DNA of 64,000 bases from Mycobacterium sp. 852002-51057_SCH5723018 (GTDB lineage Bacteria > Actinomycetota > Actinomycetes > Mycobacteriales > Mycobacteriaceae). The notes beneath the pieces are model-generated. The model was not told the origin of the DNA and did not search any database. It saw nothing but the letters and a program-made list of their open reading frames with translations. The DNA is taken from the NCBI RefSeq assembly GCF_001667035.1, contig NZ_LZIR01000045.1, positions 18,136 through 82,135 on the forward strand. Reading direction: 5' to 3'. Position numbers and translations under genes: made by a program. Positions within the stretch are counted from its first letter, which is position 1; the number at the start of each line of letters is the position of its first letter. Below, in pieces: positions 29,057 to 37,870 of this stretch.

Positions 29057-31141
29057 CTACGCCCCCGGCCGGGTCCAGGTCCGCGTGACCGGATCGCATT
29101 CCAGCAGGTAGCCGTCGCTCGACGTGGACATGGCGTACACCGAGGTGCTCGGCCGGTTGCACGAGCTACCGGTGGCATGCACCCCCATCGTGATGGGCGC
29201 CTTTGCCCAGGTGTTGCCCTCGCAGACGACCTGCTCGCTATTCGTCGGGTCGTAGGCGAGCTTGTCGATGTCGCTGCACGGCCCGCCCAGGACCGGCGCC
29301 GACGGCGGCGACGGCGTGGTCGAGGCGCTGATCACCTGGGCGGGATCGGCCACGGGCACGGACGCCGGGGCGTCGCCGACCCGGGTAGCCACCACCGGCA
29401 CCCGCACCACGGCTCCCTGCGCGCCGCACTCATCGGAGAGAGCGGTCTGCGTCACCGTGCCGCGCAGCGTTCCGTCGGATTGCGGCGCCAATGACCCCGC
29501 GACGCTTTCCTGCTGGGTGGCCGTCACTTGTCCGTTCGGCTGGGTGCAGCCCGCGCGCTCCTGCTGGAACCCGCCCTGCCAATAGCCACCGATGAAGCGC
29601 AGCGTGTACGTGTGACCGCCATCGGTGGTGCTGGCGACCTGGTGGTTGGCGTCGTCGAGCTGGGTTCCGGTCGCCGCGCACCCCTTGGTCGTGCACACCG
29701 AGCGGAACGCCCACCAGCTGGTGGCCGGGCCGTCATGGCGGATCGGAATGCCGTTGGTCGTCTGCTTGCTGCGGTCGTAGGTCAACTTGTAGGTGCCGTT
29801 GAGCGCAGGACCGCCCGGTCTCACCGGCGCGGCGCTGGGCGCCGGGACGGACGGCCTGGACGCCAGCGCCGGGACATTGGGCGAAGGGCTCTGCGGCTGA
29901 AACGAGTACAGGAGCGACCACGTCGCCGCCACGGCCATCAGCACCGCGCAGACCAACGCGGTCGCCCACCGGGTGCGCGACGAAAACCGGTGATTCACCG
30001 CGGCGACCAGGCCGCGGGCCCCGCGCGGCCGCGGCGGCGTCACCACAGCGGTGTCGGGAACCTCGTCGTCGAGCCGCTCGCTGACGGCGTCGGCGAACGT
30101 GCGGCAGCGGTCGAACCGGTCCGAAGGTTTCTTGGCAAGGGCCTTGAAGAACACGTCGTCGAGGTGCGCCAAATCCGGGCGGTGATCGCTGAGCCGCGGC
30201 GGATCCTCGTGCAGGTGCTGGCTGATGACCGCGATCGGGTTGGAGTGCTGGAACGGCGGCGCGCCGGTAAGCAGATGAAAGGCGCTGGCGGCCAACGCAT
30301 ATTGGTCCGCACGGCCGTCGATGTTGGAACCCGTCAGCTGTTCGGGTGCGGCGTAAGCCACCGTTCCCACGGCGACGTTGGTCTCGGTGATCCCGCTGAT
30401 GTTGGCGAGGTGGCGCGCTACGCCGAAGTCGGCCAACAGGATTCGGCGTTCCCCGTACTCGGGGTGGGTGAGCAGGATGTTGGCCGGTTTGACGTCGCGG
30501 TGCAGCAACCCGCGGTCGTGCGCGTAGTCGAGCGCGCCCGCGACGGCGTGCAGGATGTCGGACACCTCGTCGATCGGCATCCCGTCCTGGTAGCGCTCTT
30601 TGACCAGTCGCGCGGCATCGGTGCCCTCGACGTAGTCCATGGAAATCCAGAGCTGGCCATTGAATTCGCCCCGATCGTGGACGCCGACGATGTGCGGGTG
30701 CCACAGGGTGGCGGCGAGGTCGGCCTCCCGGTTGAACCTCTCGCGGAACTCCGGGTCGGCGGTGACCGCCTCGGCGAGGACCTTGATCACGTCGCGACGC
30801 GGCAACCGGGGATGCAGAGCCAGATAGACCTCCGCCATGCCCCCGGCGCCGAGCTGCCGCAGGATCGTGTAGCCGGCAAACGGCGCGCCACTGCTCAACG
30901 CGAGGCGCGATCCGCTGACCTCGGCGGGTTGCTCCACCGGCGACGGCTCCGCGTTCGGCGTCGAGTTGACCGGCGGAATGCGGCGAAACAGGTGCGCGAC
31001 GGTCGCCGAGGGCAGCGAGTGGAAGCCCGCGCGGAACCCCAGCCGCGGGTTGCTGAGCAGCCGTCGCCCGGCGTCAATGCGCCGGGTTGTCCCCTTGTGT
31101 TCGTCGTCCGTCAACCGTTTGCCCCCTGGTTTTTTCGGCAT
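29057..31141 (-). CDS. Membrane Ser/Thr protein kinase (PknF/PknJ-like)
   Basis: 694 residues. The kinase domain (~85-345) has the glycine loop GAGGMAEVY, a lysine in VIKVL, catalytic loop [16 protein letters not shown] and YAAPEQL. One transmembrane helix follows a basic linker ([19 protein letters not shown]). The external domain starts [15 protein letters not shown], has several cysteines, and resembles the sensor ends of PknF/PknJ. The ~70 residues before the kinase domain are unusual and the start is uncertain: ATG 31141 has a poorly placed AGG. Divergent from a twin-FHA ABC exporter, recalling pknF-Rv1747 in M. tuberculosis. Phosphorylation of that exporter is a likely role. Confidence 0.88.
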   Translation of the reverse strand: MPKKPGGKRLTDDEHKGTTRRIDAGRRLLSNPRLGFRAGFHSLPSATVAHLFRRIPPVNSTPNAEPSPVEQPAEVSGSRLALSSGAPFAGYTILRQLGAGGMAEVYLALHPRLPRRDVIKVLAEAVTADPEFRERFNREADLAATLWHPHIVGVHDRGEFNGQLWISMDYVEGTDAARLVKERYQDGMPIDEVSDILHAVAGALDYAHDRGLLHRDVKPANILLTHPEYGERRILLADFGVARHLANISGITETNVAVGTVAYAAPEQLTGSNIDGRADQYALAASAFHLLTGAPPFQHSNPIAVISQHLHEDPPRLSDHRPDLAHLDDVFFKALAKKPSDRFDRCRTFADAVSERLDDEVPDTAVVTPPRPRGARGLVAAVNHRFSSRTRWATALVCAVLMAVAATWSLLYSFQPQSPSPNVPALASRPSVPAPSAAPVRPGGPALNGTYKLTYDRSKQTTNGIPIRHDGPATSWWAFRSVCTTKGCAATGTQLDDANHQVASTTDGGHTYTLRFIGGYWQGGFQQERAGCTQPNGQVTATQQESVAGSLAPQSDGTLRGTVTQTALSDECGAQGAVVRVPVVATRVGDAPASVPVADPAQVISASTTPSPPSAPVLGGPCSDIDKLAYDPTNSEQVVCEGNTWAKAPITMGVHATGSSCNRPSTSVYAMSTSSDGYLLECDPVTRTWTRPGA

Positions 31142-31323
31142 TACCTGCCGGTTTCGCATCGGGACGCTGTCGCCTGGCCTCCCCTCACGCTCGAATCATG
31201 CCGGATCTCGGTGGGTGATTGGTCTCCGCAGGCTATGAGGCAGCTATGAGTCGCCAAATCGAAATAAAGACAAATCACAGGCGAGTCCCATGGAGAGCAC
31301 TCAAACCGGCGGCCGATACTTGA

Positions 31324-34041
31324 GTGGTGAATCGACCCGCCCCGCCTGTCCTGACAATCCGGCACGACGGGTCCCAACGTTCCTTCGCCGCGGGCCACGA
31401 GGTGGTCGTCGGGCGTGATGTCAACGCCGACTTGCGCATCCCGGACCCGCGGATCTCCCGTGCGCACCTGATCGTGCGGTTCGATCAGGGCCGTTGGCTG
31501 GCAATCGACAACGGCTCGCTGAACGGGACCTACGTCAATGGCTACCGGATGCCGGTCATCGACATCCACGACGGCCAGAGCATCAACGTCGGCAACCCGC
31601 AGGGACCGCGGCTGACCTTCGCGATCGGACCGCAGCAGGCCCACGCCAGCCGGCCGGCGCAGCCGAGGCCGCAGCGCGACTCCGGGCCGCCGACCCTGGC
31701 CTGGAACGCGCTACCGGAGCAAACGAATCCCACCGCGCCGCCGCGCCGCCAGGCACCCAGCCGGCCGAGAAATGCAGCGCCGCCGCGCCCCATGCCATCC
31801 AATGCACCGCCCAGGCAGCCCGCGCGGCCGCCGGGCCCACCGCCGCCCCGCCAGCCGGTCTCGCAGCCTCGCCAAGCGCGGCCGCCGCTACGGCCGCCGC
31901 CGCCCGACCCGCTTACGGTGGTCCACGCGGCGAAGGTGGCGCCGCCGGCCTTGGACGAGGTAGGCGACGGCGGGGCGCCGGCCCGGGTGGACTCGACACC
32001 GCCGGCGGAGTCCACCGTCATCGACGCCAAGACGGCCGACGTGTCGAACCTGGCGACGCGCTTCGTGAAGCTGCTCTCGCCGCGCGCATCGTCGGCCGCC
32101 GGCACCGTCGGCGCCAAGACCATTGGCCGCGCGGCCGAGAACGACATCGTCGTCCCCGACGTGTTGGCCTCGCGTCACCACGCCACCTTGGTCCCCACGC
32201 CGCTGGGCCTCGAAATCAGGGACAACAGCGTCAACGGGACGTTCGTCAACGGCACCCGGGTCGGGTCGGCGATCCTGACCGACGACGACGTGGTCACCAT
32301 CGGCAACGTCGACCTGGTGTACCGCGACGGCACGCTGATCGAGCGCGGCGACGCCGCGACGCGCACCGGCGGCCTCGAGGTGCGCAACGTCAAGTACGTC
32401 GTCGACAACGGCAAGCAGCTGCTGGACAACATCTCGCTGACCGCCCGCCCCGGCACACTGACCGCCGTGATCGGCGGGTCGGGCGCCGGAAAGAGCACGC
32501 TGGCCAGGCTGATCGCCGGCTACACCACCCCCAGCTCCGGCTCGGTCACCTTCGAGGGCCACAACATCCACGCCGACTACGCCTCGTTGCGCAGCCGGAT
32601 CGGCATGGTCCCGCAGGACGACGTGGTGCACCGCCAGCTGACGGTCAACCAGGCGCTGGGTTACGCCGCCGAGCTGCGGCTGCCGCCGGACACCAGCAAG
32701 GCCGACCGCGCCAAGGTGGTCAGCCAGGTGCTCGACGAGCTCGACCTGACCAAGCACGCCGACACCCGGGTCGACAAGCTGTCCGGCGGCCAGCGCAAGC
32801 GCGCCTCGGTCGCGCTGGAGCTGCTGACCGGGCCCTCGCTGCTGATCCTCGACGAGCCGACCTCCGGCCTCGACCCCGCGCTGGACCACCAGGTCATGAC
32901 GATGCTGCGGCAGCTCGCCGACGCCGGCCGCGTGGTGATCGTCGTGACGCACATGCTCTCCTACCTCGACGTGTGCGACCAGCTGCTGCTGGTGGCCCCG
33001 GGCGGCAAGACGGCCTACTGCGGCCCGCCCGACCAGATCGGTGAGGCGATGGGCACCAGCAACTGGGCCAAGATCTTCACCAAGGTGGGCGCCGACCCCG
33101 AGGAGGCCAACCGGCGGTTCCTGGCGCAGGCCGAGGCGCAGAAGCGACCCCAGAAACTGCTGCCGGACAAGACCGACGAGCCGGGCGACCTGGGTGAACC
33201 GGTCCACACCAGCGTGCGGCGCCAGATCTCGACCGTCGCCCGCCGGCAGGTCCGCCTGGTCGTCGCCGACCGCGCCTACTTCATCTTCCTGGCGCTGCTG
33301 CCGTTCATCCTGGGTTCGCTGTCGCTGACCGTTCCGGGCAACCATGGGTTTCAGGTGCCGGGCGCGAACGCTGGCACGCCCGACGAGGCCGCGCAGATAC
33401 TGGCGCTGCTGATGCCCGCCGCGGCATTCATGGGCACCGCGCTGACGATCCGCGACCTGGTCGGCGAACGGGCGATCTTTCAGCGCGAGCAGGCGGTCGG
33501 GCTGTCGACCACCGCCTACCTGCTCGCGAAGACCGCGGTGTACTGCGGGTTCGCCATCGTGCAGTCGGCGATCATCACCGCGATCGTGGTGATCGGCAAG
33601 AGCGCGCCGACCCGCGGCGCCGTGCTGCTCGGCCATTCGACCTTCGGGGCCACCGTCGAACTGTTCGCCACCGTCGCGGCGACGTGTGTCGCCTCGGCCA
33701 TCCTCGGGCTGGCCATCTCGTCGCTGGTCCGCTCCAGCGAGCAGATCATGCCGCTGTTCGTGGTCACCGTGATGGCGCAGCTGGTGCTGTGCGGCGGCAT
33801 GGTCCCGGTGACCGGCCGGCTCGGGCTCGATCAGCTGTCCTTCGCGATGCCCGCGCGCTGGGGTTACGCCGCGGCGGCGTCGACGGTCGACCTGCGCCAC
33901 CTGGTGCCCGATTCGCTGCTGTCCCAGGACCGGTTCTGGCAGCACACATCGAAGGTCTGGCTCCTGGACATGGGCATGCTGGCCGCGTTGTCGCTGTTCT
34001 ACGCCGGGTTTGTCCGGTGGAGAATCCGGCTCCGACGTTAA
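31324..34041 (+). CDS. Twin-FHA-domain ABC exporter (Rv1747 type)
   Basis: 905 residues, permease and ATPase in one chain. FHA domain 1 (~1-100) has GRDVNADLRIPDPRISRAH and NGSLNGTYVNG. A Pro/Arg-rich linker follows (~105-200). FHA domain 2 (~220-320) has GRAAENDIVVPDVLASRHH and NSVNGTFVNG. The ATPase (~345-570) has Walker A GGSGAGKST, LSGGQRKR and LLILDEPTSGLD. Six membrane segments close the protein (ABC-2 type). FHA domains bind phosphothreonine, so the divergent kinase is the probable regulator. In M. tuberculosis Rv1747 is phosphorylated by PknF and linked to cell-wall lipid export. Start is one of two tandem GTGs, 31324 or 31327. Confidence 0.93.
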   Translation: MVNRPAPPVLTIRHDGSQRSFAAGHEVVVGRDVNADLRIPDPRISRAHLIVRFDQGRWLAIDNGSLNGTYVNGYRMPVIDIHDGQSINVGNPQGPRLTFAIGPQQAHASRPAQPRPQRDSGPPTLAWNALPEQTNPTAPPRRQAPSRPRNAAPPRPMPSNAPPRQPARPPGPPPPRQPVSQPRQARPPLRPPPPDPLTVVHAAKVAPPALDEVGDGGAPARVDSTPPAESTVIDAKTADVSNLATRFVKLLSPRASSAAGTVGAKTIGRAAENDIVVPDVLASRHHATLVPTPLGLEIRDNSVNGTFVNGTRVGSAILTDDDVVTIGNVDLVYRDGTLIERGDAATRTGGLEVRNVKYVVDNGKQLLDNISLTARPGTLTAVIGGSGAGKSTLARLIAGYTTPSSGSVTFEGHNIHADYASLRSRIGMVPQDDVVHRQLTVNQALGYAAELRLPPDTSKADRAKVVSQVLDELDLTKHADTRVDKLSGGQRKRASVALELLTGPSLLILDEPTSGLDPALDHQVMTMLRQLADAGRVVIVVTHMLSYLDVCDQLLLVAPGGKTAYCGPPDQIGEAMGTSNWAKIFTKVGADPEEANRRFLAQAEAQKRPQKLLPDKTDEPGDLGEPVHTSVRRQISTVARRQVRLVVADRAYFIFLALLPFILGSLSLTVPGNHGFQVPGANAGTPDEAAQILALLMPAAAFMGTALTIRDLVGERAIFQREQAVGLSTTAYLLAKTAVYCGFAIVQSAIITAIVVIGKSAPTRGAVLLGHSTFGATVELFATVAATCVASAILGLAISSLVRSSEQIMPLFVVTVMAQLVLCGGMVPVTGRLGLDQLSFAMPARWGYAAAASTVDLRHLVPDSLLSQDRFWQHTSKVWLLDMGMLAALSLFYAGFVRWRIRLRR

Positions 34042-34126
34042 GGGCCGATAGGCTGGCGTCATCCATCCGCCCAAGCACGAAACGTTCGACCTGGTCGCCC
34101 GCACCAACACCGACCCGAAGGGCATC

Positions 34127-34567
34127 GTGCGGGCCGTCGACGAGTACGTCGTGCAACCGTGGGGGCTCTACGTCGCGCGCCCCACCCCGGGCCGGGCCCA
34201 GTTCCATTACCTCGAATCGTGGCTACTGCCGTCACTGGGCTTGCGCGCCACCGTCTTTCACTTCAATGCGGGTCACGAACGCGACCAGGACTACTACCTC
34301 GACGTCGGCGAATACGCACCCGGCCCAAAGGTGTGGCATTCGGAAGACCACTACCTGGACATCGTGGTCCGCACCGGCATCGGGGCGGCGCTGACCGACG
34401 TCGACGAGCTGCTGGACGCAGTGCGCGACGGACTGCTGGGCGCCGAGGTCGCCGAGCGGGCGGTGCGACGCGCCGTCGCGGCGATCGACGGCCTGGCCCG
34501 CAACGACTATGACCTGTCGCGGTGGCTGGCCACCCACCAGATGGAGCTGACGTGGCGCGGCGGGTAG
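34127..34567 (+). CDS. DUF402-domain protein (Rv1632c type), start codon uncertain
   Basis: 146 residues from GTG 34127. The DUF402 core is recognisable: WGLYVARPTPGRAQFHYLESWLLP, then DQDYYLDVGEY and EDHYLDIVV. DUF402 proteins include nucleotide phosphatases, so hydrolysis of a nucleotide is possible but unproven. In-frame codons upstream (34061-34126) read HPPKHETFDLVARTNTDPKG, which looks coding. However, no ATG, GTG or TTG opens that part: the codon before HPPK is ATC, preceded by GTC and then a stop at 34049. GAAGGG stands four bases before GTG 34127, so that start is workable. Confidence 0.8.
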   Translation: MRAVDEYVVQPWGLYVARPTPGRAQFHYLESWLLPSLGLRATVFHFNAGHERDQDYYLDVGEYAPGPKVWHSEDHYLDIVVRTGIGAALTDVDELLDAVRDGLLGAEVAERAVRRAVAAIDGLARNDYDLSRWLATHQMELTWRGG

Positions 34568-34627
34568 CGCTCCCCGGCGGGCCCCGTAGCCGCGTTTCCG
34601 CACGTGACGTGCGGGTATCCCTTTGGA

Positions 34628-35068
34628 ATGCGCTTGAGCGAGTACCGGCGCCGACGGCGCGGCCGCGACGCCCATTTCGTCGTCCAGCGCCCGGCTGCCG
34701 ACGCTGACCACTGCGAGTTCGGCCTGGAGATCGGTGGCGTCCTGGTGCGCTGGGCGCTCCGCGAGGGCAGCCGAATCGTCCGCCGCACCGACGACTGCCC
34801 GCTCGACCGCGTCCCGGACGACGTCATCGTCGGCGACAGCGGCACGTACACCAACGCGACCACCCACGAGATGACCGACGGCCTCAGGGGCGGTCACCTT
34901 TCGTTCCGCCTGTGCGGCGAGCGGGTGAGCGGCGGCTACTCACTCACCCGGGTCCGGGAAGGTCAGGACGAAACGTGGCTGCTGATCAAACGCAAGGACG
35001 AGGGCGCCGCGCGCGGTGAACAGGTGCCGAACGGCGGCACCGAGGACGAGCTGTGCGGGTTCCCGTGA
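34628..35068 (+). CDS. LigD-type 3'-phosphoesterase (PE) domain protein, active site degenerate
   Basis: 146 residues, a stand-alone homologue of the LigD PE module that trims 3' phosphates and ribonucleotides at DNA ends. Family landmarks kept: FVVQ near residue 17, FGLEIGGVLVRWAL, and the C-terminal GGYSLTRV...WLLIKRKD. Against the usual pattern QxHHAxxxHYDxRLE this protein reads QRPAADADHCEFGLE. The first His is Pro, HYD is HCE and the Arg is Gly; the later EDHPL is DDCPL. Only one active-site His remains, so normal catalysis is doubtful. ATG 34628; its stop overlaps the ligase start by four bases. First gene of a four-gene operon, 60 bases after the DUF402 gene. Confidence 0.8.
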   Translation: MRLSEYRRRRRGRDAHFVVQRPAADADHCEFGLEIGGVLVRWALREGSRIVRRTDDCPLDRVPDDVIVGDSGTYTNATTHEMTDGLRGGHLSFRLCGERVSGGYSLTRVREGQDETWLLIKRKDEGAARGEQVPNGGTEDELCGFP

Positions 35069-36063
35069 CGGACTTTTCCGGTCTGCCCGGGCCGGTGCGC
35101 GCGGCGCTGCGCGACGAGCCGGTGCCGGACTGGCGCGCCCCCACGCTGGCCACGCTCACCGAGAAGCGGTTTTCCGATCCGGACTGGATCTTCGAGCGCA
35201 AATTCGACGGGATGCGTTGCCTGGCGTTTCGCGACGGCGACCGGGTGCGGCTGCTGTCGCGAAATCGCCTGCCGCTCAATGGAACCTATCCCGAGCTGGT
35301 CGACGCGCTCGCCGCCCAGCACACCAGCCGGTTCGTGGTGGACGGCGAGGTGGTGGCGTTCGAGGGACGGCGCACCAGCTTCGAGCGCCTACAGGGCCGT
35401 CTGGGCATCACCGACCCCGACGTCGCGCGGGCGTCGCCGGTCCGCGTTTTCTACTACGTCTTCGACCTGCTGCACCTCGACGGCAAATCCACCACCGACG
35501 TGCCGCTGCTCTGGCGTAAGAGGTTACTGCGCAAGGCCATTCAGTTCGGCGGTCCGCTGCGTTTCGCCACCCACCGGCTGCGGGACGGCATCGCGGCCTA
35601 CCGGGCCGCATGCGAGCGCGGCGACGAAGGGGTGATCGCCAAGCTCGCCGACTCGCCGTACGACGGTCGCCGCTCGCCGCATTGGCTGAAGTTCAAATGT
35701 GTGCGCGACCAGGAATTCGTGGTGGGCGGCTACACCGGCCCCAAGGGCAGCCGAATCGAGTTGGGCGCGTTGCTGCTCGGCTACCACGACGGACGCGACC
35801 TGGTCTACGCCGGGAAGGTGGGCACCGGGTTCGACGAGGACACCCTGCGCCGCCTGCACACCCGGCTGGCGGCGATCGAGCAGGACCAGGCCCCGTTCAC
35901 CCGGGGCCTGGTGCGCGAGAACGGCGCCCGCTGGGTGCGTCCGGAGCTCGTCGTCCAGATCGGGTTCAGCGAGTGGACCCGCGACGGCAGGCTGCGCCAC
36001 CCGCGCTACCTTGGCCTTCGCACCGACAAGGATCCCGGCGAGGTCGTGCGGGAGACACGCTGA
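35065..36063 (+). CDS. ATP-dependent DNA ligase (LigC/LigD-Lig type)
   Basis: 332 residues: adenylation domain plus OB fold, with no accessory domain. Motif I is ERKFDGMR with the adenylated Lys near residue 46. Motif III is FYYVFDLLHLDG, motif IV DEGVIAK and motif V WLKFKC. The OB fold follows from FVVGGYTGPKGSRIELGALLLGY. It seals nicks using ATP, unlike the NAD-dependent main ligase. GTG 35065 overlaps the PE stop as GTGA and is preferred to GTG 35053. The stop overlaps the next gene as TGATG. Compared with M. tuberculosis, where LigD is one chain and LigC lies elsewhere, this is an additional split arrangement. Confidence 0.92.
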   Translation: MTDFSGLPGPVRAALRDEPVPDWRAPTLATLTEKRFSDPDWIFERKFDGMRCLAFRDGDRVRLLSRNRLPLNGTYPELVDALAAQHTSRFVVDGEVVAFEGRRTSFERLQGRLGITDPDVARASPVRVFYYVFDLLHLDGKSTTDVPLLWRKRLLRKAIQFGGPLRFATHRLRDGIAAYRAACERGDEGVIAKLADSPYDGRRSPHWLKFKCVRDQEFVVGGYTGPKGSRIELGALLLGYHDGRDLVYAGKVGTGFDEDTLRRLHTRLAAIEQDQAPFTRGLVRENGARWVRPELVVQIGFSEWTRDGRLRHPRYLGLRTDKDPGEVVRETR

Positions 36064-36974
36064 TGGCCCGCATCGAGGTCGAGGTCACCCACCCGGAGCG
36101 GGTGATGTTTCCCGGGCCCTCGCCTGCAAAGCGGATCACCAAGGGCGAAGTTGTCGACTACTACGGCGAGGTGGCCGACACGATGCTGCCGCACCTCAAG
36201 GGCCGGGCGCTCACGGTGCAACGGTTCCCGCGCGGCATCGGCGAACAAGGGTTCGTGCAGCAGGATTTCGCCGATTCGCTGCCCGACTGGATCGACAGCG
36301 CAGTGGTCGCCAGGGAGGGTGGGACCGGCGGTACCGTGGTGCATCCGGTGGCCGAACGCCCGCAGGCGTTGCGCTGGCTGGCCAACCAGAACTGCATCAC
36401 GCTGCACGTGTGGCAGTCGCGGAAAAGCCGGCTGCACAACCCCGACCGACTGGTCTTCGACCTCGACCCCTCCGACAGCGACTTCGCCGTGGTCCGGGCG
36501 ACCGCCCGCGCGGTGGCCGGGGTGCTGGATGACCTCGGGCTTGCGCGCTACGTGCAGACCACCGGGTCGCGCGGGCTGCACGTGGTGGCGCCGCTGCGCG
36601 GCGACGCCGATTTCGACACCGTCCGCCAATTCGCCCGCGACGTCGCCGAGGTGGTGGCGGCCGACGACGCCGCGCACCGAACGGTGGAGGCACGCAAGGA
36701 CAAACGCGGCAGCCGGGTCTATCTCGACATCATGCGAAACGCGTACGCGCAGACCGCCGTTGCCCCCTATGCGGTCCGGGCCCGTAGCGGCGCGCCGGTG
36801 GCGACCCCGCTGGAGTGGGACGAACTGGACACGCGCGGGCTGCGGGCCGACCGATTCACCATCCGCGACATCGCAAAACGGCTTGCCAAACAACCGGATC
36901 CATGGGCCGACATGTATCGGCACGCACGCTCCCTGGCCGGCCCGGCGCGGCGCCTGGCGAAGCTTCGTGCCTGA
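36063..36974 (+). CDS. LigD-type polymerase/primase domain protein (PolD/Prim-Pol)
   Basis: 303 residues, archaeo-eukaryotic primase-like polymerase. The catalytic acids are D133 and D135 in VFDLDPSD and D222 in VYLDIMRN. The nucleotide-binding TGSRGLHVV holds H173. LTVQRFPRGI near residue 50 and the C-terminal DPWADMYRHARSL are typical of PolDom. Such enzymes add a few nucleotides, often ribonucleotides, to gaps and end-joining substrates. ATG 36063 overlaps the ligase stop by one base (TGATG), which gives tight coupling. The 3' end overlaps the glycosylase gene by eight bases. No Ku gene is in the window. Confidence 0.92.
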   Translation: MARIEVEVTHPERVMFPGPSPAKRITKGEVVDYYGEVADTMLPHLKGRALTVQRFPRGIGEQGFVQQDFADSLPDWIDSAVVAREGGTGGTVVHPVAERPQALRWLANQNCITLHVWQSRKSRLHNPDRLVFDLDPSDSDFAVVRATARAVAGVLDDLGLARYVQTTGSRGLHVVAPLRGDADFDTVRQFARDVAEVVAADDAAHRTVEARKDKRGSRVYLDIMRNAYAQTAVAPYAVRARSGAPVATPLEWDELDTRGLRADRFTIRDIAKRLAKQPDPWADMYRHARSLAGPARRLAKLRA

Positions 36975-37743
36975 GCTGCCCGACGTTGAGGGGTTTCGGC
37001 GCGCTTTGGCGGTGCCCTTGCCCGGCAGGCGGATTCGGCGCGCGGAGGTCCGCGACGCCGGCATCCTGCGCAACGCCACCGCGCAAGTGCTCGCGCGCCG
37101 GCTTGAAGGCCGGCGCTTCGGTTCCCCGCGCCGGCACGGCAAGTGGCTGATCCTGCCCACCGACGGCCCGGCGCTTTTGATCCACAGCGGCATGACGGGC
37201 CACCCGTACTACGCCGCCGACGGCGCCGAGCCGCTGGGCTATGAGCGGCTGGTGCTGTCGCTCGATCGAGGCGAACTGCGCTACGCCGACCTCCGCAAGC
37301 TGCGCGGGGTGTGGCTGGCCGACGCCGCCGACGACATCGCCCACGTGACGGGTCCGCAGGGTCCCGACGCGCTGGGCCTCGGCCTGCCGGAGTTCCGCGG
37401 CGTGCTGGTGGGACGCCGGGGCCGGCTGAAACCCACGCTGATGGACCAGTCGGTGATTGCGGGTCTGGGGAACCTGCTCACCGACGAGATCTGCTGGCGC
37501 GCCCGGGTTGCGCCGGCCCGTCCGGTCGCCGACGTGGGCGCCGAGGACGTCAAGCGTCTGCACACCGCGATGACCCAGGTGTTGCGCACCTCGGTGCGAC
37601 ACGGCCGGGTGCCCGGCCTGCCGCGGTGGCTCACCGGGGTGCGCGACGAACCCGACCCGCACTGCCCGCGCTGCGGCACCCGTCTCGCGCGGGCCCGGGT
37701 GGGCGGCCGGACGTCGTGGTGGTGTCCGTCCTGCCAGGGCTAG
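36967..37743 (+). CDS. Fpg/Nei-family bifunctional DNA glycosylase/AP lyase
   Basis: 258 residues. After the initiator, the catalytic Pro-Glu is present in PELPDVEGF. The conserved Lys lies in RHGKWLIL, followed by LIHSGMTGH. The H2TH part reads LMDQSVIAGLGNLLTDEICW, and the zinc finger CPRCG...GGRTSWWCPSC is complete. It should excise oxidised bases and cut the strand by beta/delta-elimination, leaving 3' phosphate or unsaturated ends. GTG 36967 makes proline residue 1 of the processed protein, as the chemistry needs. It is the last gene of the PE-Lig-Pol operon. The stop TAG is the first base triplet of a tandem repeat. Confidence 0.92.
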   Translation: MPELPDVEGFRRALAVPLPGRRIRRAEVRDAGILRNATAQVLARRLEGRRFGSPRRHGKWLILPTDGPALLIHSGMTGHPYYAADGAEPLGYERLVLSLDRGELRYADLRKLRGVWLADAADDIAHVTGPQGPDALGLGLPEFRGVLVGRRGRLKPTLMDQSVIAGLGNLLTDEICWRARVAPARPVADVGAEDVKRLHTAMTQVLRTSVRHGRVPGLPRWLTGVRDEPDPHCPRCGTRLARARVGGRTSWWCPSCQG

Positions 37744-37749
37744 CTCGGC

Positions 37750-37852
37750 GACGATGCGGTCCGCCTGCGGAGCGTGGAGGAGCCGGGCAATCAAACTTAG
37801 CCCGACGACGATGCGGTCCGCAGGCGGAGCGTGGAGGAGCCGGGCAATCAAA
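37750..37852 (+). repeat. Two tandem copies of a ~57-base intergenic repeat
   Basis: Copies start at 37750 and 37807 and share a 46-base core beginning GACGATGCGGTCCGC and ending GGGCAATCAAA, differing at two adjacent bases. The array begins right after the glycosylase TAG stop. The same family occurs inverted at 60886-61001, again touching a stop codon. This resembles the stop-codon-linked intergenic repeats (MIRU-like) of mycobacteria. The reading GCGTGGAGGAGCCGGGCAATC could offer GGAGG ribosome-binding sites downstream. Confidence 0.85.
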
Positions 37853-37870
37853 ACGAGTAATCTCGATCTC

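Noticed and set aside
34628..37743. A frameshifted, broken ligD
   Set aside because: Each module has its own start with overlapping ends, complete domain borders and a fourth unrelated gene; domain order PE-Lig-Pol differs from the Pol-PE-Lig chain, so it is not a simple break.
37750..37852. Tandem repeats as a CRISPR array
   Set aside because: Only two ~57-base units, spacing too short for spacers, no cas genes, and a matching array at another stop codon.
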